The notes beneath the pieces were generated by a model. That model was not told the DNA's origin and did no database searches. It saw nothing but the letters and a program-made list of their open reading frames with translations. A stretch of 64,000 bases of DNA from Punica granatum (lineage: Eukaryota > Streptophyta > Magnoliopsida > Myrtales > Lythraceae): NCBI RefSeq assembly GCF_007655135.1, contig NC_045132.1, positions 13,144,001 to 13,208,000 of the forward strand. The letters run 5' to 3'. Positions 1-11,571 of this stretch are shown piece after piece. The translations under genes were made by a program, and so were the position numbers. Numbering within the stretch: the stretch's first letter is position 1; each line of letters opens with the position of its first letter.

Positions 1-3000
1 CATTATCTAGTGTTTGGTTAGGTCGAGTGAAAGGTTAATCAGCATTTTGCATGTTTTCTGACAGAGATAACCGTTCTAGTTACCTGAGTCTATGTTAGGA
101 TGACAGAAACTCATCAGTTAGATAAGAAAAGGCTATGCAGATGAACCTGCACCTGAACAGGTAGCCTGTTCTTATCCCGTACTGTAGTGTTTCTGTCATG
201 CTAACCCTAAGGGTGTCGCTGAATTGTGAAAAGATGATTTTGCCCTTTATTTGAAAATTATTTTCAGAAAAGGGGAAACATCGCAGTGCGAGCCACCTCG
301 GCCTGTAGCCGGTGTCAACCAATTCCCTGGATCGTCCAGGGTTGTGCAAGAACCCCGAAAAAGCCAAAGAACCGGTCGATCTGCCCGGAAGTGATCTAAA
401 AAGATCTTCTGTATCTTGACCTGAGTTACTTGGAATCAGGTAAAAACTCAAGTTAAGACACATAAGCCCTTTTCAGACGTCCATGCTACATCGGACCACG
501 CGTTTCGGGTTTTAAAATTGATAAGTTTGAAAAGGGCACCAACGTCATTTGACAACTCATCGACGCGAGTTATCAGTTAATGGTCGATTCGTGTAAATTT
601 ATCATTGTGAAGTGGGTTGAATCACGTGAGCGTCCCGATTAAGCCGTTCGTGAAATTAATACTTAAGGGCTGTGCCGAATGCATTAATTGTGAAAACGAT
701 TCGCGACTCGACGACCAAGACGATTCCATAAGGATCGAGGATAATTTGGTCCAATGACCGAAACTACCCTCGTAACCGAATGGACCTGAATGAGTCATCG
801 ATACCCGAATCCATGCATGCTTTGTTTTGAAAAGATATTTTCATGCGATATTGCGACGATAATGTAAATTGCAAAATTACACGAAAGCCGAGAACGGACT
901 CAAAACGGGAAGAGGAAGCCTAATGCAACCCGTACGAGTCTAAGAGGCTCTCGGTTACTTCTCCTTGGAGATAACCGAGAGGTCCCATGGCCCGAATGGG
1001 GTTCCACGAGGTTTCCCCGTCTCGTTTCGAATCATTTCTCGCATGCTTAAACGACAAACATTATAAATGACACGATTAAACGAAAGTCGGTATTGCCATG
1101 ATTTGAATAACGCATTCGAACATGGAAACATGCACAAATAAGTTATTTAAGGAATCGATAAAATAATACCGACTTCATGCACGTGAGAAAATACGATGAA
1201 ACTCGGGAATCGAACTTGGATCGGGTCAAGAAGATCGTTCCTTGCCCGAAAGGAGCAAGAGAGCATTCGGTCACCTCCCTTGGAGGGAAACCCGTGAGCT
1301 CTTTGCCTTTCTCGGGCCGGGATGTTCTTCTCGACTACGATCCAAGTGTTTCCCGACATGCTAGCATATAAATCAAGGATAAATATGCATGATATAACAT
1401 GGAAAATGCATAAAGATTAAAACTTGAAAATAAAACATACATAAAACCCCTTATAACTCCATAAACGCAACGAGAATGTAAAAGTCCTAGCTCCTCTAAG
1501 TCGGGAATGGTCATACCCAGTCCCGAGATTCAGGATGGGACCTTCAAGAGTCGGTTTGGACCGTTGATGGGTCGGGTTTGGGCTGTTTTCCGTTGAACAG
1601 ACCCGAATGGCACCAAACAGACCCGGCTGGAATACTGGACAGACCCGACTGGCACAAGTCGGGTCGGACGTCGCCACGGAGGCTCCCAATGGAATTTTGA
1701 GGCAAGGTCGGGGGCCTTGGGTAGCCAAGGGACCTCTCTAGGTGATCGTGGTGGTCGTTTGTTCCCAGAGTTGTCGGGTCGACCCGTACAGTCCTGTAAA
1801 TATCACCCAAAACAGAGCACGTCTGGAATTTCGGACCCGACTGGCACAAGTCGGGTTGGACGTCGCCACGGAGGCTCCCGATGGAATTTTTGAGCAAGGC
1901 CAACGGCTCCCAACTGCTAACTCACCTCCGGAGGTGGCTGTGGTGGTCGTTTTCCGAAAAGTGTCCTGGATCGACCCGATCTGCAAGAAAACCATACAAA
2001 CAGTCAGAAATTTCGACCCGACTGGGCAGTCGGGCTGTTTCTTCTTCCTGGGGTTAAACCGACGGGTTTTTCTTGGATTTCTTGACTCCTTGACACCCTA
2101 GGGTTGTGTGGGGAGGTGTTTGATGGGTTTTGGTAGCTCAAACCGATTTGGAAAGGCTTGGAACCCGGTTTGACATTTTTGACCCGAGAAGGACCAAATC
2201 TGTCCAGATTTTGTTCAAGGCTGGTTCTATGGCTTAGAGGCTTCAAACTTAAAATCTAAGCTCAGAAACGGATAGAAGGGGTAAAAAACATGTGGGATAT
2301 GACGTTTGGTAAAGTTTGGATTTAAGCCGGGATGGATTCCGACTTAAGACTTTGCCCGGTTTTGCTTGGTTTTGCTTGTTCTTGCTGAGCTGCGATTTTG
2401 CTGAACTCCTTGAGAGTTTGAGAGCTTTTGTTTGAGTGATAAATGCTAGAGAGAGAGTGCTTGAAGGTGCATGATTAAGTTAATGACATTTGGACAATAT
2501 ATAGGAAAGCTTAAGTGCAAGATTATTGAAGAAAAGTGCAATTAGGGCCATGGATTAGTGGAATCCGAATTTTTTAATCAAGATAGGGATGAAGACTTCT
2601 TCCATTGCATTGATGAGGAAGAGCCAAATGCATTGATGGAGATGGAGTTGATGGCTTGAGTGTTGTCTTCAACTTCTCCAAGATATTTTGGGCAATGTGA
2701 GTGCAAGAGAGAAAGAGGATAAGGCCGAATTGTTTGGGGCAAAGGGGTGATTGCTCTTGGGCAGCCCGTGGACCCCACGGCTCGTGAGGAGAAACCGGGA
2801 GAAAGCTTGGGTCTCGATTGGTCGCGCATTCGAAGTTCGTGGTTCGAATTGAACGTCGAATTGTCGATATACGCGAGAAAACGGAGTTAATGAGCCCGAG
2901 ATTGACATTTTTCATGGAGAAATGTCCTGGATGTGCGTGAGGCTTGGAAGCTGGTTTTGCTCATTGCAAGTGACCAGAGCGAAGTTGTCCGCTTCTGACA

Positions 3001-4111
3001 GCATATCTTGTGTCTGCATCTCACGTTGGTCATTTTGACATAAATTGTCAGACAACGTGAACAATTGTCCCTTAAGCCGGTAATGCTAACGTGGGGCCGG
3101 AGACGTCCAAAGAGGCCGAAACTGGATTTCTCAGAATGATTTCTGAGTTGCTTGGGCACTCCGGAGATTACTGTAATCTCTGTTTATCGAGATCAGACCT
3201 CCAAGGACTTGAAAAGTGTATCTGAGACCTCTAAAGCATTGCTCGGGAGGTCTAGATGAGTCGTGTGATTTATTCCGACGATTCCACGTTGAGCCTTGAG
3301 AAGGCTAGCATGGTGTAGGGTAGATACCCGACGTCAAGTTTCCGTAAAAAGGACCTCCGGATATGCATTTCCATTGAAAATGGCCATTTCCGCTCATCGG
3401 AGGTTACTCGAGAAACTGAAAAGGGTTTTGCTATCTGTTTTTCCCAATTGTGAATGTCCGCTAGAGTTTTCAGGGCAATGCGGTATGAACTTCGTTTGCC
3501 GTAATTCCATCAGACCAGTCTCCGGCTATGCTCTTCTGAAGAGGGGTATGCTTGTTTTGCCACTCGGAAGTCATTTGAAGTGTCTGTGTGACTTCCAAGA
3601 GACAATCTGAAGCATTGCTCATGCTCTGTGTGTTGGTGGAGCATGGCCGAATATGACATTTGGAATTAACTTTTCTCTAGGAAACCGGCATTTTTGGACT
3701 TCCACTGAAAAGTTGTCTGTATACAGAAAGTTGTTTTGTATAGAGCAGATGATTTGCAAAATGCCTTTGGGGATACTTTTCATCTGTTTGGCATTGAAGT
3801 GGATTTTTAAAGTCCAATATTGGCTATCTTCCGACGATCGAGCGAACTATCGGAAAATAGTACCGTCTGTGTGATATACTGAAAATGCCGGTTTTGGACA
3901 TTGTTGAGCACTCTGGTCGCTCTGTTGCCTTTTTGGTGACCTCTAGAGCCCTTCTGTCAGGTGTATGTGTCATTTGCCCGATTTCGCCGACTTGAGGATG
4001 AATAGTGATTTTCCGCTCTGTTGAGCCGTTTTTCTATACTTTGCTCAAGTCATAGCTTGTATGCTGTCAATGAGCTTCATTTGTTGGATGGACCAAAATG
4101 GGGTGTTGACA
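1..4111 (-). mobile_element. Element M: LTR of an Ogre/Tat-like element (partial)
   Basis: This is an LTR read on the minus strand. It begins at 4111 (TGTCAACACCCC on the minus strand) and runs off the left edge. It aligns collinearly with 36166-40462 of element X, so about 1.2 kb of its far end is missing. No polypurine tract lies outside its 4111 end; instead the array of element A follows at once. So this is either the 5' LTR of an element extending left or a solo LTR. A TATA-like box lies at 2497-2503 (minus). One clear and one diverged copy of the ~190-bp LTR repeat lie around 1650-1960. The expected duplicated target is CCCGT at 4112-4116, but its partner is outside the window. Short open frames in it are not supported as genes. 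Confidence 0.85.
2497..2503 (-). promoter_or_regulatory. TATA-like box in LTR of M
   Basis: TATATAT on the minus strand, at the same place in the LTR as in elements A (21238-21244) and X (38851-38858). A conserved T/C-rich stretch follows downstream. It is probably the LTR core promoter, inferred from position and conservation. Confidence 0.5.
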
Positions 4112-4393
4112 CCCGTGTCTTACTTTCTCGCACCGCATGGGCCCATAAACCCGTGTCTTTACTTTCCTTGTACCGCACGGGCCCACAAACATGTGTCTTT
4201 TCTTTTCCTGCACCGCACGGGCCCACAAACCCGTGTCTTTACTTTTCCTGCACCGCACGGGCCCATAAACCCGTGTCTTACTTTCTCGCACCGTATGGGC
4301 CCATAAATCCGTGCTTTTACTCTTCCTACACCCACGGGCCCATAAACCCATGACTTTACCTTCCATAAACCCGCAATTTATTGCTTTAAGTCT
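4112..4393 (+). repeat. Element A 3' UTR tandem array (about 40-bp unit)
   Basis: About seven imperfect copies of a ~40-bp unit with core GGGCCCATAAACCCGTGTC. Each copy can fold as CACGGG / CCCGTG around an 8-nt loop. The block is the only visible part of A left of element N; A resumes at 19395. Arrays just upstream of the PPT are typical of Tat/Ogre 3' UTRs. The open frames through it on both strands (for example 4021-4353 and 4067-4525) are a result of the repeats. Two degenerate units of the same type occur in element B at about 57219-57295. Confidence 0.8.
4389..4393. repeat. Target site duplication of element N (left)
   Basis: AGTCT directly abuts the LTR end TGTACGG at 4394. It matches AGTCT at 19390-19394 beside the other end of the element. 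Five base pairs is the normal Ty3/gypsy duplication. Confidence 0.9.
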
Positions 4394-4649
4394 TGTACGG
4401 ACCCGAATGTGGACTCTCGTCGAGGCCCGCATTGCGCGCTTTTGGATCGCACGGCTTGGGAGTGTCCACCTTCCCGTGGGGACGCGTGACGGACACGCGT
4501 GAGAGAAGGAGTCGCCACTTATCATTTTACAACCCGTAGGTCGAGGGCGGATAAGTTACCCGGGGTCTAGGGGTATGGAACACCTAGTTTGTTGTTAAGG
4601 CATTGGTCTGTGCGGAACCGGAAAGTCCGTGCTCGGGGGTTCACGTTAC

Positions 4650-4670
4650 GTGCGGGCCTATATCCCGCAC
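4650..4670. promoter_or_regulatory. Conserved LTR hairpin near the polyadenylation signal
   Basis: A stem GTGCGGG / CCCGCAC with a 7-nt loop. The same hairpin lies at 14956-14976, 35241-35261, 46341-46361, 51252-51272 and 63388-63408. A G-U version is at 24661-24681 and a weak version in C near 25689-25710. It sits about 40 bp downstream of a TAAATAAA motif in sense orientation, so a role in RNA 3' end formation is possible but inferred. Confidence 0.55.
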
Positions 4671-6739
4671 GCCCTTTCGGTACTCTGGTTTGCTAGGCTT
4701 GCATTTTTGTTTTATTTACCGCATGAATTAGGGTGCACTCGACTCACACGTTTTGACACCGTAACTTCGATGAATTAAACGATGTCGGTGGAGAAGCCGA
4801 GAGAGAAGTAAACCCGTGTGTCGGGGAATAGGTTCACAATCTTGCATTACAGATCATCGAACCATGGAGGTTGAATCCTTGCGTGAACCAGAACCGCGAG
4901 TTCTTACAGAAGGAATGTACAAAATAAAAATCCTTACAATGCTCTCGAAAATAATAAATACAAATTACAGATGGTCGAATTACAGTCGACTCGCGTTTGG
5001 TTATTATTCCACTCTAACTCACCGTGAGTTTAGGGAAAAGACCGAAGAACTGAAATTCAATGGACTCTCTCACTGAATAGGGCGTTGGACCCTGTGAGTG
5101 TTGATTAGGGCGTTGGACCCTGTGATCGATGATTAGGGTGTTGAACCCTAATATTATTCGGCCTAGGGATCAGGCTCGACCCGCATGGCAAACAGGTGCG
5201 GAAAGATAACACGCAACATGTTAATAGCAGACAAGGTGTTTGTTATTGTCGAGTGTGCGTGTTTTAACAAGTTTATTGATCCGGGGTATTTTGGCATGCA
5301 AATCCTACCCTAGACAAACAAGCACGTTGCAATGTTTTAGCATTCGGCTTTGGTTTGAGAACCTGACATGTCGGGTGTCCGTAGTCAAGTTTCGAGTGTG
5401 TGGATTGTTTTTACAGTGATTCGGTGTTGTGACACTGAATTACCACTGAATTAGCCCAACTCGTGTTTTGACTCTAGATTTGGAACATAGAGTTCCACCT
5501 AACCATTTTCTAGCATTTGGTTAAGTCGAGTGAAATGATTAGTCAGTTAATTGTGATTTTGATACAGAGTACCCAACTGACACCTTAAATTGAGCTAGGA
5601 TGTCGGCACATCACAAAATGATGTTCTTGCCCTTGAGTTGAAAATTTGTTTCCAGAAAAGGAGAACAACACAATACGGATTTGAAAGTATGAGGGTTTTG
5701 AAAAGGGCATTAACACCGTTTTGTAATTCGTCGACGCGAGTTACAGATTAATGTCCAATTCATGCAAAGTTGTTTAAATTGAATGAATTAACCGTGTGAA
5801 CGTCCCGATTAACCCGTTCGTGGAATTAATGCTTGAGGTTATCGCCGAATGCATTAATTGTGAAAACGATTCGTGATTCGACGACCAAGACGGTTCCGTA
5901 AGGATCGAGGATATTTGGTCCAATGACCGAAACTACCCTCGTAACCGAATGGACCCGAATGAGTCATTGATACCCGAATCCATGCATGCTTTGTTTTGAA
6001 AAGACATTTTCATGCGATATTGCGACGATAATGTAAATTGCAAATTACACGAAAGCCGAAGAACGGAATCAAAACGGGAAGATGAAGCCTCATGCAACCC
6101 GTAGGAGTCTAAGAGACTCTCGGTTGCTTCTCCTTGGAGATAGCCGAGAGGTCCCATGGCCCGAATGGGGTTCCATGAGATTTCCCCGTCTTGTTTCGAA
6201 TCATTTCTCGCATGCTTAAACGACAAACATTATAAATGACACGATTAAACGAAAGTCGGTATTGCCATTACTTGAATAACGCATTCGAACATGGAAACAT
6301 GCACAAACAAGTTATTTAAGGAATCGATAAAACAATACCGACTTCATGCATGTGAGAAAACACGAGAAAACTCGGGAATCAAGCTTGGATCGGGCTAAGA
6401 AGGCCGATCTTAACCCGAGGAAAGCAAGCCAAGCCTCGGTCACCTCTTCTTGAGGCAAACTCGAGAGCTCTTTTGCTTATTTCGGGTCGGGAAGGTCTTC
6501 CGAGGGTCGATCCAAACGTTTCCCGACATGCTAACATGTTATATGATGATGAACATGCATAATATAACAAGAAAGTGTATAAAAATTAAGTCTTGCAAGT
6601 TAAACATGCATAAAACGCCATATTACTCCATAGCCATGCAAATAATGTAAAGAGCCCTAACTCCTCTAAGTCAAGAATGATTTACCTAGCCTCGAGATAC
6701 GAGGAAAGAGTCGGGGAAGTGTTCGAGAGTCGGGTGACT

Positions 6740-6965
6740 CGGTTGAACGCTTGGAAGAGTGCTCGGGTGTAAGGGCATGCACGTTCGGGGAGCTAGGTGC
6801 ACAGGGCGTGCGGCTAGAGTGCACGGGAGGCGCGCGGGCGCGCGGGGCGAACGGCTGGACGCGCGGGGCCCGCGGCTGTGCGCGCGGGAACGCTGCTGTG
6901 CACCCGTGTGCGCGGTTGGACACGCGAGCGTGCGGCTACGAGTGCACTGTTCACCCGAGAGCACG
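6740..6965 (-). repeat. GC-rich low-complexity block in LTR of N
   Basis: Imperfect repeats of GCGCGC, GTGCGGCTG and CACCCGTGTGCGCGG give a strongly GC-rich, CpG-rich stretch open in several frames on both strands. The other LTR of N carries a shorter version (about 17150-17290). M, X and A have ~190-bp repeats instead at this position. The open frames here have no recognisable product. Confidence 0.6.
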
Positions 6966-7303
6966 ATCTTCGCCCGAAATGAGGAAATCAACCTGAAATG
7001 ATGAGCAAATGACTTCAAACCAAAAATCTAAGTTCATGAATGAACTCCTTGGGTCCAAAACATGTGGTCTATGGGGTTTGAGAAGTTTTGTACTTAAGTC
7101 GGGATGATGAACATCGGCTTCCGACTTAAGAAACTCAAAGCTTTCTTCGGGTTTGCTTCGGTTTTTCTCTCTTGGTTTTGAAGTGTTGAAGCTTGTTGGT
7201 TCTTGAGTGTTCTTGGCTATGGAGTTTGAGAGGATTTCTTGAAGGAGAAAGGTTGGAGAGAGTGTGTAAGAGGAGAAGTGATTATCTTAATCACTTTTGG
7301 GTC

Positions 7304-7310
7304 ATTTATA
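7304..7310 (-). promoter_or_regulatory. TATA-like box in 3' LTR of N
   Basis: TATAAAT on the minus strand, at the LTR position where the other family members have TATATAT. The matching site in the 5' LTR is 17636-17642, which would drive the element. Confidence 0.5.
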
Positions 7311-9057
7311 GGCAAAGTTAATGGGTAATTAAGCAAAAGTAAGCACACTTAACCCCCATGCTTAGCAAATTTAGGTTTGATTAAGAAAATATCAAGCCTC
7401 ATCCTCTTCCATTGCATTAATGAAGAAGAGATAAGCATTGATGAGCATTGATGAAGATGGAGTGTTGTCTTCAAATTGTAGGCTTGATATTTTCCTAAGA
7501 GGATGCAAGTTGCATGGAGAAAATGACAAGGAGATGAGGATGAATGTGGACCATGCAATCTTGATGAAGAAGAGCCAAGAAGCTTTGATGAGCATTGAGT
7601 GTTGTCTTCAACCTCTCCAAGATATTTTGGTTAAGAGAGGGCAAGTTGGCTTCTTGCATTGAAGAGGAAGAAGAAGCTTCTAGAGCATAGGGTGACTCAT
7701 CTTGGGTAGCTCGTGGGTCCCACGACCGAAGAGGAGAAACCGGGAAAAAGCTCGGGTCTCGATTGATCGCGCATTCGAGACTCGTGGTTCGAACCGAATG
7801 TTGAATTATCGATATACGGGAGGAAACGGGTTTAAAGAGTCCGAGATTGGCATTTTCCGTGAGAAATTGCCAAATGTCTGTATGAGGCTCGGAAGTCGGT
7901 TTTGCTCCTTTTATACATTCAGAGCGAGGTTGCCCACTTCTGACTGCATATCTTGTATCTGCATCCCACGTCGGTCATTTTGACATAAATTGTCAAATTA
8001 CGTGGGCACTTGACCCTTAAGCCGGTAATGCAAAATATGGAGTCGGAGATGTCCTAGGAGGCCGAAACTGGATTTCTCAGATTGCTTTCTGAGTTTCTTG
8101 GGCGATCCGGAGATCACTGTGATCTCTGTTTGCCGAGATTGGGCTTCTAAGGATATGAAAAGTGCATCTGAGACCCTTCAAGCATTGCTCGGGGGTTCTA
8201 GACGAGTTGTGTGATTCATTCCGACGACTCCACATTGAGCCTTGAGAAGGTTAGCATTGTGTAACGTAAGCATTCGGCATCAAGTTTCCCCAAAAAGGAC
8301 CTCCGGATATGGATCTTCACTGAAAATGGCCTTTTGTACTCCTCGGAGGTTACTCGGGAAACCGTGAAGGGTTTTGCTGTCTGTTTTGCCCAATTGCGAA
8401 TGTCGGCTGGAGTTTTCAGGGCAATGTAGTGTGAACTTCGTTTGCCGTAATTCCATCAGACCAGTCTCCGGTTACGCTCTTCCGAAAAAGGGTATGCCCG
8501 TTTTGTCGCTCGGAAGTCATTTAGGGTGTTTGTATGGCTTCCAAAAGACAATCTGAAGCTCTGCACGTGCTCTGTATGATTGTGGGGCGTGGCCGCATCT
8601 GATATTTGGAATTAACTTTTCTCCGAGAAACCGGCATTTTTGGACTTCCACTGAAAAGTTGTCTTTATACAGAAAGTTGTTCTGTATAGAGCAGATGATT
8701 TTCAAAATGCCTTTGGGGACACTTTTCATCTGTTTGGCATTTGAGTGGATTTTTGGAGTCCAATATTGGCTATCTTCCGATGATCGAGCGAACTATCGGA
8801 AAATAGAACTGTCCGTGTGATATACTGAAAATGTCGGTTTTGGATATTGCTGAGCTCTTTAGTCACTCTGTTGCTCCTTGATGACCCCTGGAGTCCTTCT
8901 GTCATATGCATGTGTCATTTGCTTGATTTTGCTGACTTGAGAATGAATAATGATTTCTCACTCTGTGGAGCCTTCTTTTGTGATAACGCTCAAGTCGTAG
9001 CATTGTTTGCTATTGATGGACATTGTTTGACTTGTTGACCAAAATGGGGTACTGACA

Positions 9058-9071
9058 TCTTGCCCCTCTTT
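9058..9071 (-). other. Element N polypurine tract and adjoining hairpin
   Basis: On the minus strand AAAGAGGGGCAAGA directly abuts the 3' LTR start at 9057. It primes plus-strand DNA synthesis in this family. The arms CTTTGGC / GCCAAAG (about 9069-9105) form a stem whose 3' arm runs into the PPT. An equivalent stem is present beside the PPT of A, C, X and B. Confidence 0.85.
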
Positions 9072-9398
9072 GGCTGGATGCTCTGATAGAGGATTCGGCC
9101 AAAGATATAGAAGAACCCTGTTTTGGTCGTGATGTCCAATATGGCTTCTCCCAAGACTGTCTTCCTTTTTTTCTTTGGATATGTGGGAAATACCGTACCT
9201 AAATGCGAAGGAAAAAAAATGAAATAAGGCATAAGCGAGTCTTGCAATAAATAGGAAGGTGCATAAAGGAAATGCATGTCAAAATGTGAAATGGGCTTAA
9301 TGAAAAATGCGAATCTTAAAGAAAAGTGTGAAATTTGACAGAAAGAGTTGAGTTTGATGAAAAGTGCGGAGCTTAATGAAAGTTGTGTTAAGTGAGTG
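9072..9398 (-). other. Element N 3' UTR unique segment
   Basis: Non-coding 3' UTR between array and PPT. It resembles 40477-40900 of element X (shared 'ctttggatatgtggga'). A run of short repeats of 'gaaaagtgcg' type occurs at 9290-9390. The minus-strand open frame 8990-9415 spans the LTR boundary and is not a gene. Confidence 0.6.
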
Positions 9399-10503
9399 TG
9401 GAACCCTAAAAGCAATAATGTGGGGTGCGTAACCCGAAAACGGTAAATGTTGGGTGTGTAATCCGAAAGCAGTAAATGTTGGGTGTGTAACCCAAAAGCA
9501 GTAAATGTGTGGGTGTGAAACCCAAAAGCAGTAAATGTGTGGGTGTGAAACCCGAAAGCAGTAAATGTTGGGTGTGTAACTCGAAAGCAGTAAATGTGTG
9601 GGTGTGTAACCCGTGTGGGTGTGAAACCCGAAAGCAGTAAATGTTGGGTGTGAAACCCGTGTGGGTGTGTAACCCGAAAGCAGTAAATGTTGGGTGTGTA
9701 ACCCGTGTGGGTGTGAAACCCGAAAGCAGTAAATGTTGGGTGTGTAACCCGTGTGGGTGTGAAACCCGAAAGCAGTAAATGTTGGGTGTGTAACCCGTGT
9801 GGGTGTGAAACCCGAAATCAGTAAATGTTGGGTGTGTAACCCGTGTGGGTGTGAAACCCGAAAGCAGTAAATGTGTGGGTGTGAAACCCGTGTGGGTATG
9901 TAACCCGAAAGCAGTAAATGTTGGGTGTATAACCCGTGTGGGTGTGTAACCCGAAAGCAGTAAATGTTGGGTGTGAAACCCGTGTGGGTGTGAAACCCGA
10001 AAGCAGTAAATGTTGGGTGTGAAACCCGTGTGGGTGTGAAACCCGAAAGCAGTAAATGTTGGGTGTGAAACCCGTGTGGGTGTGTAACCCGAAAGCAGTA
10101 AATGTTGGGTGTATAACCCGTGTGGGTGTGAAACCCGAAAGCAGTAAATGTTGGGTGTGTAACCCGTGTGGGTGTGAAACCCGAAAGCAGTAAATGTTGG
10201 GTGTGTAACCCGTGTGGGTGTGAAACCCGAAAGCAGTAAATGTTGGGTGTGAAACCCGTGTGGGTGTGAAACCCGAAAGCAGTAAATGTTGGGTGTGTAA
10301 CCCCTGTGGGTGTGAAACCCGAAAGCAGTAAATGTGTGGGTGTGTAACCCGAAAGTAGTAAATGTTGGGTGTGTAACCCGAAAGCAGTAAATGTGTGGGT
10401 GTGTAACCCGAAAGCAATAAATGTGTGGGTGTGTAACCCAAAAGCAGTAAATGTTGGGTGTGTAACCCGAAAGCAGTAAAGCGGGTGTGAAACCCTGGCT
10501 GCA
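9399..10503 (-). repeat. Element N 3' UTR minisatellite array (29/46-bp units)
   Basis: About 1.1 kb of tandem units. The basic unit of 29-30 bp reads GGGTGTGAAACCCGAAAGCA followed by GTAAATGTT (plus strand). The central part is a 46-bp compound unit that adds a second GGGTGTGTAACCC block. Outer units are the simple form and inner ones the compound form, so the compound unit probably arose inside the array. Each GGGT-N5-ACCC block can form a small hairpin. Because 46 is not a multiple of 3 and stops are rare, all registers stay open, which gives minus-strand frames of 391 and 207 codons. These are repeat artefacts, not genes. The position upstream of the PPT fits the hypervariable 3' UTR arrays known in Tat/Ogre elements. 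Confidence 0.9.
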
Positions 10504-11571
10504 GTGATGTGGGATTTTGCTTTGCAGGATGCCGTGTGCTGAGAGACTCGAGCTCTGGGGTGGAGCGCCTACGTATCCCAAGTGTTCCGGAATCAGAGTC
10601 CGCAGTAGTTCTTGCGTGCTTGTGGTACCAGTAATCCTAGTATTATTAGCAAATCATGTGAGAAATACTAACATGAGATAGACACAGGTAAACAGTAAAA
10701 AGAGCGTCATTGTGATGCACAGATCTTCAGTTTCGGGGTCGCTTGAGCAACCCATGAAGAATTTTGCTCCCGTTCTCGGAGGCCTAGATACGAGGCCTCC
10801 AGGGGCCCCCGTTAGCCATGCATGGGCATATCGAGACTTCCCCGACGATGCCCTAACAGTTCTATTGTTTGTTCGACGCGCCCGTCGGCTTTGAACCCTT
10901 CTCAATAGGGTACCGTAGGGCGGCTGCATTTGCAACCTGCTTGTGGATTTCTGTTCAGATTCGGTCTGACCATTTCCAAAGCATTATGACTAGACCCCGG
11001 AAAGGAATGTCTGGGATTTCGTCTTTGTGGTAGCCTATTAAAGGGTAGCTGTGACCCATTTGAAGTTATGCAAAGACAAAGAGAAAAGAGAAAGCTTGGG
11101 AAGCACGTTGCCCCAGGCTAAAAGGATACACGGATTCCCGCTTGCAGCGAGATGTACCCCCATTTTCCTTCGTCCTTCTGTTGTGTAGGCTGTACCGAAC
11201 TGCTTGGACGGCATATTCAGTTACCTACTATGCTTGATGAAGGTTTCCTCTTGGACGGTTGAATGGTATTGGAGAGCCGATCGGGGATCGTGTTTGAATA
11301 GATAACTTGGCCAATTCCTTTGGGGATCCCTTGTCCACATGATATGTGAGAGACTAGGGGGCAATTTTATCTATCTCTCGTTTTGCTCTCCTTTTGCTAC
11401 GGTCACCCACCTCGGGGCCGCACCTCTCAACCTAAAGGGGAATAACTCTCCTTTTGCCACGACCGCCCCAAAGGATTTCCGGTCGTGCCTCTCTTTTACC
11501 CTAACTTTTGCCTAGGCCGCCCCGAAAAAGGATTTTCAACATAGCAGACTCGATTCTTTTATCTCTCGAGT
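10504..11571 (-). other. Element N conserved internal block upstream of the 3' array
   Basis: A non-coding block collinear with 41783-42956 of X and, in the other orientation, with about 29000-30225 of C and 55475-56650 of B. Shared landmarks include 'cgtctcgatatgccc', 'ccgtagggcggctgcattt', and two CTCTCCTTTTGC(T/C)AC repeats near 11390 and 11446. No conserved reading frame is visible. Retention in four diverged elements suggests an RNA or cis role, or simply common descent. Confidence 0.6.

Larger units (their letters stand above)
4394..9057 (-). mobile_element. Element N 3' LTR
   Basis: 4664 bp; on the minus strand it starts TGTCAGTACC at 9057 and ends CCGTACA at 4394. It closely matches the 5' LTR at 14700-19389. 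Relative to that copy it has lost 82 bp next to 4901-4905, where TTCTT repeats flank the missing piece (15207-15288). It also has extra GC-rich sequence at about 6790-6890. TATA-like TATAAAT lies at 7304-7310 (minus). A GC-rich block (6740-6965) replaces the ~190-bp repeats seen in M, X and A. Near 7400-7640 a block with 'cattgatgaagaag' and 'gtgttgtcttcaa' occurs twice. Confidence 0.9.

Noticed and set aside
1..4111. M as the 3' LTR of a minus-strand element
   Set aside because: No PPT or 3' UTR lies next to its 4111 end; the neighbour is the array of A, so it is a 5' LTR or a solo LTR.
9399..10503. Telomere-like repeats
   Set aside because: GGGTGTGTAACCC units do not match the plant telomere repeat and lie inside a bounded retroelement.
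9406..10581. 391-codon minus-strand frame, apparently a repetitive protein
   Set aside because: It lies wholly in a minisatellite with 29/46-bp units; a second register is open over the same stretch, and other elements have unrelated arrays here.
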